Part shown: positions 56,105 to 64,000 of the stretch, piece after piece
Layout: each line of letters opens with the position of its first letter
Position numbering within the stretch: the stretch's first letter is position 1
From: Caenorhabditis remanei
Taxonomy: Eukaryota > Nematoda > Chromadorea > Rhabditida > Rhabditidae
Assembly (NCBI RefSeq): GCF_010183535.1
Contig: NC_071331.1
Coordinates: 13,330,001-13,394,000, forward strand
Direction: 5' to 3'
DNA length: 64,000 bases
Notes under the pieces: generated by a model
What the model was told of the DNA's origin: nothing
What the model saw: only the letters and a program-made list of their open reading frames with translations
Database searches by the model: none
Translations under genes and position numbers: made by a program

Positions 56105-58245
56105 ATGGCGTGAGTTCTGATTTTTCACAAAGTTAAAAATGTTTGATTTGTTTTCAGTAACAGTTTTTTCATCACTGAAGAAGTCTACTCGGAAGAAAAG
56201 AAAAAAGAGTTGAAAAGAAAGAGATTGAATGGAGATTTTAGGTGAAGAGTAGTGTATTTAATGAGTTTTAAACCATTGATAATTTCAGTCAATGCAACAT
56301 ATCACTGATTCTGGAGAATGGTGAGGTTGAGAAAGTGGATGCGTTCTTGATAAATGAACATTCGGAAAAGTACAAGGTTGGGATGAGTAGCCATTTGCGT
56401 GACTGATTGTAGTTTCAGACCACTGGATACATCTTCTCGAAAAGAATAGATGTGTCGATGCTGGAAACAGGAAGCGTAAAAGATTTCGTACATTGGATGT
56501 ATACTAAAGACATTGTTGTGATGGAATCCAACGTTTGCAATATTTTGAAAACTGTAATGCATTTCAAGGAAAGTTAGAGAAAGTGGTACAGATGAACATT
56601 TGAATTGTTTCAGAATATTGAACTAATTGACATAATCGTGAGTCGTATGAAGAAGAACATTGACTTGCTAATAACAGCATTGAATGGAATAACGGAAGCA
56701 GTAATTACAGTACGTTTGTTAACAGTTTCATGCAAATCAAACCAATATTTTTTTGAAGGAAACACCCCAAACTCACTTCCGTCCCTACTCTTCTCTGTAC
56801 CATCACAGTAATCAATTCATCTCAAAACGACTCATTCCTTTATTCTGTGAATTGGAACCGAGAATCAGCATGACTGAAATTTCAAAACTGAACGTCACTT
56901 CTGTATATGTTTTGATGAATTCACTTGTCGGTATTCCAACAAAAGTTCGACTAATCTTTTTAGCAATGGATTGGTTTGTTTTTTCATTTCATGGAGTTGA
57001 AATTAAAATGTGTTTTACAGGATTGTGATGAAAAATCCATCGAATCAAACAATGAATGGAATTATTCAAAGTGTGATCATAGAAGTAGGACAGAATTGTT
57101 TCTCCCATGACATCAGATACAACATGCATGAAGTGAGATAATCAAAATTAAGGAGAACACGAATATTTCTATTTTCAGTATCTCACAAATGTTCTTCCCA
57201 TCTCTAAACTCTGTGTCTACATGGATGGTTCATCCGAAATTATTCCAGTTTTTGAGAAGGAGCAGTCTGTAATCCCTCCGAATTGTGTCACCCATTCAAT
57301 TGAAGTCATTCCACGTGTCGTGAGAGAAAACACGCTGAATAGAAAACCGACAGATTTGACTCGTCTCAGACGGAAGGCAAGAATTGATAACCCATCCGGC
57401 AGAGAGCCGATTTGCGGATTTTATCAAAGAATTATCATCGGAGGTAGGATTTGTTTTGAAACAATGTAACATGAATCAATTTTAAGAGAATTCCAACACG
57501 AAATTATCTGCAATTAAATCTTTTTCGACTGCTGACCAAGTTTCAAATGATGTTACTAATATCCGTTGGATGAGAGGGAAATGGCATTGCGATGGTTATG
57601 TAACTCTAAGTTCGTCCACAAGTTCTGAAAGTCGTGGGAGTGTGAATTTAAACGAATCACATCGTAATCCGGGTAATAACCGCAGTCAATACTTGATGGA
57701 TCGAGGGAACACTTCCATAGATGGACATAAAAGCTGTGAGTTTTTGAAAGACTGAAACCTCAAAGACTCCATTCTCAGACTGTTTTTACGATATGATGGC
57801 TGTTTCCAAATCCAATGAAAGTTTCACTGGATATTCGAACAATAAGAAAACTAAAGAAGAGCAAATAACCGAACCATCCCGTGAGCTCTACTCAATATAC
57901 CGAAATTATAAGAGACCGACGGAGCCAACGGAAGGAACTAGCTCGAATACTAACAATACTAACCAGAGATCTCACCAATCAACTTCTTCTGAATCAAATT
58001 GTAAATGAAAGATCTCATTTTCAATTAAAAATATCTATTTTATTAATATCTCAGATAGTTTTGCAAATCTTGCAAATAATGGATCGACGTTCGTTTCTCA
58101 ATTTGGAACAACTAATCAAAGGAAACCACCTTCAAATCGTCAAAGAGGTGGTAATGATTATTACCCTGGCCATGCTGGATGTCTTTATGTTCCTGGCGTC
58201 GTCGAAGATTTGTATCAACAATTTTATAGCCCACCGTATTTTTGA
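56105..58245 (+). CDS. Divergent BTB/BACK-like protein, 553 aa
   Basis: Eleven exons: 56105-56109, 56158-56241, 56289-56376, 56419-56553, 56614-56709, 56759-56973, 57021-57132, 57179-57443, 57487-57735, 57779-58000 and 58055-58245. The first coding exon is only ATGGC, joined to TAACAG to give MANSFFITEEV. Residues about 30-75 (CNISLILENGEVEKVDAFLI ... YKTTGYIFSKRIDVSM ... FVHWMYTKDIVV) follow the BTB/POZ pattern of strands and helices. Residues 80-200 are helical like a BACK region. The C-terminal third is rich in N, S, T, G and R (for example NPGNNRSQYLM). BTB proteins commonly bring substrates to Cullin-3 ligases, but no Kelch repeats are present and the match is weak. The acceptors at 56758 (TTTTGAAG) and 57486 (TTTTAAG) are atypical. 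A poly(A) signal lies at 58299. Confidence 0.65.
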
Positions 58246-58386
58246 AAATCTCCGACTTACCAATAATAATTGATCTGAAATTCTTCTGAAAATCGAAGAA
58301 TAAATATTTGGAAGTGGAGACCTGTCATTTTTCATTTAAAGCAATCATAAATACTAAAAATAAAAGAGATAATTGAAATAAACTAA
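58246..58386. other. Short convergent spacer with poly(A) signal
   Basis: Only 141 bases separate the stop codons of the BTB-like gene and the carboxylesterase gene. AATAAA at 58299-58304 serves the + strand gene. The two 3' UTRs probably overlap or abut. Confidence 0.6.
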
Positions 58387-60582
58387 TTAGAAGGATTTCA
58401 AAGTACCAGCTGGAACATCATTTCCATCTATGCGAATGTATAAATTCCTATTTCTGCTACCATTACAACAACATCTTCCGAATAAACATCCAGCCATAAA
58501 TATAGAAGAAACGAGCATCAAACTAATGAACATATACGGCAGTTGATGTTGTTTAGATGATTCTTTATAGAATCTCATTGCAGGTTTCACTGATTCTTTT
58601 TTTCTCGAAGCGGTAAGATTTCTATCGTATTCCACCATGTCTTTGAGCCAATAATTCAAGATCTGAAAGTGTTTAACTATGTGCATCGAATATTGTAATC
58701 AACTAACTTTCTTTTCGAATCCATTTTTCATCTGTGGTCTCTCTCCGGTTTCTTCATTCCAATACACATCATAATAAGATGTATTCTCTATATTTGCCAC
58801 TTCGAAACCTTCTCTTGGCTCCCCATATTTTGCGAAATTCATGAAAATCTTCTCATAAACTCTTGCCAATTTCTCTTCATTTTCATCCTTATCGAACCGA
58901 TGAACACCCATCAAATAGAAAAGATCATCAGTATGCTTTGCGTGTTTTGGATATGTGTACTCGTAGAGATACGACTGAAAATGGACACAAGGAATGATGT
59001 GGAAAATACGTGGATATTGCTTACAGGTACTCCATTTCGAATCATTCGCTCTGCTCGAATTTTCACTTGTACCATTATTGCTTGGGTTTCATCCGCATGA
59101 TTTCCAAAATCTGGATTATGAATTGGATAATTTCAGTTGAAGTTCTCACTTACCATAATTTCCTTCCTTCAGATCCTTTCGATATTTCATATCCACTTCT
59201 ATTGGATTATCATATCCAACTGATTCTCCAATTGGTTTGTCACTTGGAGAATGATCCATTTCGTATCTTGTACAGCCAGTCAATATTGGAATATGTTTAG
59301 AAGTATTCATGAACTGATGATACGGAACTTCTTGAAAAAGAGGCTCACGCTGGACGGTGAACGCATATGTCGGATATCCTTCCTCTTCCAATTCTCGTTG
59401 AATTCTGGACATTTATTTAGAAATAAAGAAAGTTTAACTCTTTACGCACCTCAAAAGTTCCATTGAATCCTTATTCTGCAAACATTTCATAGAGTACAAA
59501 TCCTTTTGACTCGAGGTTAATTTTTTTCCAATCTCTTCAGGAACAACACACTTTGCACGTTTTGCAAATCGTTTAGTTTTTTGAATTTGGAATTCCAATG
59601 GATCAAAATCATGGCCAGATGACATACTGATTGCTCTTTGAAACAAACTGTAACAATACGATACAAGTAAATATAGATCTAAATTTTAGTCATCTCACCT
59701 CAAATCATTATTTATTCGGTTACTAAAAGTGAGAATGGAGGCAAGTGCTCCACCATAAGAGTGTCCCATAATTGTCACTTTCTTGTTGTCTCCTCCAAAG
59801 TTATGAATTTCCGATTTGACAAACTCCAGTGCGCGGAGAATATCTGAAAATAGGAGACCTGAGTTAATCTAAAAGCGATTGGAGTATACCATAAATAGCC
59901 AAATTGTTCGGGGCAACACTCTGATCTTCGACAACAAAATGAGAGAAAATTCCAAGTCGAAAAGCAGGAATCACAAGAATTACATCTGACAGCAAAATTT
60001 GATTAGTTTTTTCTCGAGAATATTCAAAATTTACCTTGATTAACAAAAGTTCCTAGAAGATAAGTGTCATTGAACATAACTGCGGAATCATAATGAAGAC
60101 CTCCTCCGTGAAAATATGTTACCACGGCACAATCTTTCGATTTCTGAAAATGAACTTTCAGTTATTTTGTTACCTAGCACAGATCTTACCAAACATTTAC
60201 TTGAAGTGAAGATGTTCACATGAAGACAATCTTCGTCAACCCATTTTTGAGGACTTGTTGTTACTGTGGAGTTTGATAAACATGCCGGCCCATATTCTTA
60301 AAGTTTTGTAATTGAAACGCTTTCTAATTTTATTGCTGATAAGAAACGAGATTTACCTTTAGCATTTCTTACACTATCCCATTTCTCCGGTTCTTCTGGT
60401 TTCTGGAATCTCAACTTTCCAAGTGGAGGTCTCGCAAATGGAATCTTTTTGAATAAATGAAACTCTCCGATTTGATCTCCATCTAGGTCTCCATATGAAG
60501 TTGAGATTATTTCAGAATTACAGTATAACAGAAAACAAAACAATAATGTAAATCTAAAGAAAAGAACACGGAAGTCTTTCAT
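58387..60582 (-). CDS. Membrane-anchored carboxylesterase (type B), 586 aa
   Basis: Ten exons: 60357-60582, 60190-60296, 60035-60143, 59890-59985, 59699-59843, 59450-59647, 59154-59404, 59025-59110, 58708-58974 and 58387-58662. The N-terminal signal segment (FFRFTLLFCFLLYCNS) is followed by the family blocks KIPFARPPLGKLRF, EDCLHVNIF, the oxyanion loop FHGGG, the nucleophile elbow GHSYGG (Ser 208), the acidic residue in GCTRYE and the His in HAKHTDDLFYLMG. The triad is therefore complete. A C-terminal membrane helix (LPYMFISLMLVSSIFMAGCL) and a cysteine cluster follow, which would tether the enzyme with its catalytic domain outside or in the lumen. It should hydrolyse carboxyl esters; the substrate is unknown. 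Neuroligin is excluded by the intact triad. One acceptor (ACTTTAAG before 60296) is atypical. Confidence 0.92.
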
Positions 60583-61955
60583 TTCTTTGGAATGGGGGAA
60601 ATCGAATCAAACACCGAAAAAATCAATGTTGTTTCTACTGATTTTGTCATTCAAGCTCTTTTGAGTAACTGATAAAACGTGTAGTTTTGTAGTTGATAAT
60701 GTCATTTCGAAGACACGCCGACGCATTAAAACAGTCTGAGCACAATGTGCATACATCACTATTATTGATGATCCATGTGACTTGTGCCTTCAAATAATAA
60801 CATTGTTGATGTCTAGGAACCAATTAGAAAACCATGAGAAGTTAGGAAGGCGATTGCTTTGATGAACTGAAACATGTTAAAACTATAAAAGAGTGGGATA
60901 GTTTCGTGATGATAAGAGATGGGGAACTGCAGGAAACAGTGCATGGAGGATACTGTATGATTCAAACAGAAGCATACGTTCTGAAGTTTACTGTGGATTT
61001 TGTCAGAGCCGGTCGAGGGGATTGCCTGTTTCAGCTAGTTTCTCACACTGATTGGAAGTAACTGGTTCGTCTAAAACAGTTGTCCATAACAAAACTGAAG
61101 TTTTGAGTTCGTAACATCGTCCCCGCTGAAAAATTGTCGGAAGGAACACTTTGAATGCCGATCTACTTGGATGAAACACAATTTAACCACATAATGAAAC
61201 CGTTAAGAAAGTCAGAATGTATCACTGATGGGTTTTACAACATTCTCCCTATTCGAAGTAATAAACTGCTAGTGATACTATGTCATCTGCCTTTTAGTTT
61301 TCATCGAAATGGAAAAATCTATCGAGGCTATCGGGGAGCCATTAAAACTTTCTCGAGTTTCGGAAGCATCTTTCAACAAAAAATGTCTTGTTGTTGTCCG
61401 TATAAACCTAAAAACTCTACTTCATTCCTTCTGAAAAACGACTTCTTCTCCTGGAAAAGTGAACATCTTTCAAATAAAAGCTTTCTAAATCATTGATTCG
61501 ATTCAATCTTTTCGATTTCCGATGTATATTTCTTCTCTTTCATTTCTTCACTTTTCCTCTATTTCTCTCATAAATCTATCGTGTTTTCTCTCACAATCAT
61601 CGCCAATTCAACATGAGAAAACCTATTTTCATGATGAAAATTTAATTAAAATTAGAAACGGGTATCAGTTTTAATTCTTATATTGGTTCAGTTTAGATTC
61701 TTTTTCTCCCAATCATTGATGACTCATCCTCTTCTATTCTTCTCTAATTCTCTCTTCATTTCATACTATTTTTCGATTTTGTAGCAAATCAAAAAATCAT
61801 GTGTTGTCAGGTCAGTAGCCGAGACACAACAAATTGTTTTCTCTTTCCGCTACATTGACATTGATTGATCAAGATTTATCTGTGGTTTCACTTTTCACCT
61901 TCTCAGTTGATTTATGATTTACTAAATTGAGAACTTGGTTCATTTTCTTTTCCAG
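60583..61955. other. Divergent region between the carboxylesterase and Ly6-like genes
   Basis: No coding exon is supported; the open frame around 61155-61496 has no family resemblance and no splice-bounded structure. The region contains a CTGTTTCA octamer at 61026 and T-rich sequence. The TTTTCCAG acceptor directly before the ATG at 61956 suggests trans-splicing of the Ly6-like gene. Confidence 0.45.
61026..61033 (+). promoter_or_regulatory. CTGTTTCA (Ruby-type) octamer
   Basis: This is the second exact free CTGTTTCA in the window, located between genes and on the + strand. It may mark a 21U-RNA gene about 40 bases downstream, but a single octamer is not sufficient evidence. Confidence 0.15.
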
Positions 61956-62470
61956 ATGCCCATTCGACTGCTACCTCTTCTCGTATTTCTGTTAGTCTTT
62001 CCAATATTCTCAAATTCCATTGAAATTAGATGTTACGCGGGTCTCAAATATGTAGTTGGACAAGAAGTACTGCAAGATACAGGTATTATTTGAGCACGTT
62101 ATTCACAATAAAGTTTTCGAGTTTATTTCAGAAAATTGTGATGCGATTCTCGGAATGGGAGAGTCGTACTGCTACAAGTTTATGGAAGAGACGTCACTGA
62201 ATGAAGTCGTCAAAATGGGATGCTCTAGTTTTTTCTGTAATGTACGTCATCATTTTGTATCCGCGCTCACCCAATTCTATTCCGTTCCGTTGAGACACGG
62301 TGTGCCAACTTTAATTTTTCCAGGGAATCCGCAACCGTTGCATGGAAACTGATCTACTTGGAATGAGAGGAACCTTATGTTGCTGTAATGACCGACACTA
62401 CTGTAACTCAAGTAGACACAGTGTACCCATCCTTTTGTCAGTTTTTCTAGTTTTTGTTTTACTATTTTGA
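61956..62470 (+). CDS. Ly6/uPAR-like three-finger protein, 127 aa
   Basis: Three exons: 61956-62082, 62132-62241 and 62324-62470. The acceptor TTTTCCAG abuts the ATG. A signal peptide (LLPLLVFLLVFPIFSNS) precedes a compact domain with ten cysteines, opening RCYAG and running through SYCYKF, VVKMGCSSFFC, RNRCMET to TLCCCNDRHYCNSS. The C-terminal CCxxxxxCN block is typical of Ly6/three-finger folds. A hydrophobic tail (VPILLSVFLVFVLLF) fits GPI anchoring. Nematodes have many such proteins; some modulate receptors at the cell surface. The related nematode ET-module family, also cysteine-rich, is the main alternative. A poly(A) signal lies at 62516-62521. Confidence 0.8.
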
Positions 62471-62711
62471 ATTTTATATTGATTTTATAGTGAGCCTAAA
62501 TTTCTAAACGGGACCAATAAAGCTTTAACTTTCGTTCCATGATTGTTGACCTGAAAAACATCATTTCTATATTTTGATTGTTGATGCAATCACCTGAACA
62601 CGAAAAGCCAACAAAGAGTATCAGAATTTATGTTAATTTTGTCGAGGTGAGATGCAAAAATGACAATATGTGGCTTTTCGCATCTAAAATCATTCAGAAT
62701 CTATTGTAAAA

Positions 62712-63059
62712 ATGGCAACATTCCACATTCTTCTTCTCATTCTACTTTCTTATGGATTCTCGATATTGGCTACGGAAGGTGAAAGATTATCGTCTGAATG
62801 GTAATTAATTCGTGTTCAGTTTTCAGCTTGTGCAATTCCAACGGCTGATTTGTCTCCAGCTAAACTCGCGGATGTTCCAGTTAGTGGAGCAGATGTTGCA
62901 CTTCCAAAAAAGAATCCAACTGCCACGGAAACCACTCCACCAGTTGGTAATGACGTTGAACAATCAGGAGATAAATCAGAGGAGAACTCAAATTCCCGTT
63001 ATCAACCAATCACTATATTCTCTGCAATTTTAACTGTGATTCTTTGTAAAATGGTTTAG
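62712..63059 (+). CDS. Small mucin-like secreted protein, 99 aa
   Basis: Two exons: 62712-62778 and 62827-63059. A signal peptide (MATFHILLLILLSYGFSILA) is followed by a low-complexity mature part rich in A, P, T, S and acidic residues (KKNPTATETTPPVGNDVE) and a C-terminal hydrophobic tail (ITIFSAILTVILCKMV) after an Asn/Ser stretch. That pattern suits a GPI-anchored, O-glycosylated surface protein. It starts 241 bases after the Ly6-like stop on the same strand, close enough for operon-like transcription. No homologue is recognised. A poly(A) signal lies at 63094-63099. Confidence 0.65.
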
Positions 63060-63567
63060 AATTTATCGAGTTTGACTTTCAGTGTTTGTTCTCAATAAAA
63101 ATTCTTGTTTTTGACCTCTTTTGAAGATGGAACACTGTTTCCAGGTTTTAGGGATATAAACTTCCTCTTTCTTTGCTCTTTCTCTCAAAATTGAATCTCA
63201 AAGTTCTCGAAATTCAATCCGAATCAATGGCCTTCTCATCGTTTCTTTATCTCTCAGGACTTCAAAATTTCGAAATCTTTCGTTTCCTTTGCATGAGTAA
63301 TAAATAGATTTGACACTGAAAACGAGGAGAAAAACGAGCTCCAAGGAGCAGCTCAAAACCTATCTAAATCTCTCGATTCTGAGAACTCTCTCCTCTTCCT
63401 AGTGCTCAAAAATTTAGCCCCCGTCGATACTTCTGCCTGCTATTTTTTTCTCTTTTTTTCTGTTTTCTCTCTCCGCACCACTTCCACTTTCCGGGTGCCG
63501 CTTTTAGCTTCTTCTTCTTTCTTCGTTTCCATCTTCGTTGTTTATTCAACTTCTTTCGTTGTTTAAA

Positions 63568-64000
63568 ATGAAGCCGTCCACAAGTAATCAGGCGGTACGA
63601 TCTCCACTTATCACAACTTCACCAAAGAAAGATTTTGGAGGAGTCAAGGGACCTTCGGGAGCACAGACAGCTCCTGTGGGATCATCTAGAGCTGGAGGAG
63701 GAGGAGGAGCACAAGCATTTCTAGGAAAATGGCAGGTTAGTCGATAGCCGAAAGAAATAAAACTATTTGTGATAGAAATGTAACTAAACGAGTTTCAGGA
63801 CGAAACAAACCAATCGCAAGGAAGTCAAGACTTTGCAAGACTTATTCATACTCGTTATCTTTCTGATAAAGAGAAAATTCTGCTGGATGCACTAACTGAA
63901 TATAAACGGGTTGGATACAAAAGAAGTGAGATTTTCTTGTGATCTTGAAGAATGAGAATCATATTTCAGCACTTTTCAAAATTATACTAATGATATTCGT
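63568..64000 (+). CDS. 5' part of an unidentified gene, cut by the window end
   Basis: Exons 63568-63735, 63799-63925 and 63970 to the window end are in frame. The N-terminus is low-complexity (serine, threonine, proline, then SSRAGGGGGAQAFLGKWQ). Next comes a helical, charged segment (RLIHTRYLSDKEKILLDALT and EYKRVGYKR) and then a hydrophobic stretch (TLFKIILMIF). I do not recognise the family. The third exon may be modelled wrongly because it is cut off. Confidence 0.55.

Noticed and set aside
61155..61496. 113-residue open frame on the + strand
   Set aside because: It lacks a signal peptide, domains or supporting splice sites and is probably a chance frame.

Overview
The window is nuclear DNA of a Caenorhabditis nematode. 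The genes have many short exons with GT...AG introns, TTTTCAG acceptors often lie just upstream of start codons (fitting spliced-leader trans-splicing), and the predicted proteins match worm families closely. The Raf kinase LIN-45 is near-identical to the C. elegans protein as I remember it but differs at scattered residues, so a sister species is more likely than C. elegans itself. LIN-45, dynein intermediate chain (DYCI-1), V-ATPase subunit E (VHA-8) and SMG-7 all map, from memory, to C. elegans chromosome IV, so this is probably the syntenic part of chromosome IV.

Layout: 1-7139 has no established gene, apart from a candidate promoter motif and one isolated candidate first exon. 7140-8413 (+) is a GNAT-like protein, convergent with smg-7 (8671-10351, -). 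lin-45 (11139-14540, -) follows, with a probable extra upstream coding exon at 15517-15629. 14592-22291 is largely empty. It holds an inverted-repeat element and a promoter-like block in front of a USP4/11/15-type deubiquitinase (22292-26722, +) and a vezatin-like two-membrane-helix protein (27573-29306, +). 29307-34377 contains a small inverted-repeat transposon (MITE). A second GNAT protein spans 34378-39802 (+) because of a 4.2-kb intron.

From 40 kb the gene density rises. Two tandem six-cysteine secreted paralogues and a short proline-rich secreted protein lie on the - strand. They are followed by a papain-like protease whose catalytic cysteine is replaced by serine (43304-44654, +), dyci-1 (45318-47885, -), a KIAA2013-like membrane protein (49778-51865, -), vha-8 (53019-54059, +), a tyrosine phosphatase (54590-55885, -), a BTB-like protein (56105-58245, +), a carboxylesterase (58387-60582, -), a Ly6-like protein (61956-62470, +), a small mucin-like protein (62712-63059, +) and the 5' end of an unidentified gene (63568 onward, +).

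The conserved cellular machinery (Raf signalling, nonsense-mediated decay, ubiquitin editing, dynein transport, proton pumping) is interspersed with small, fast-evolving secreted proteins of the worm lineage. Exon structures below were joined by eye; every complete model keeps an open frame over all its junctions. Transcript ends were not determined.
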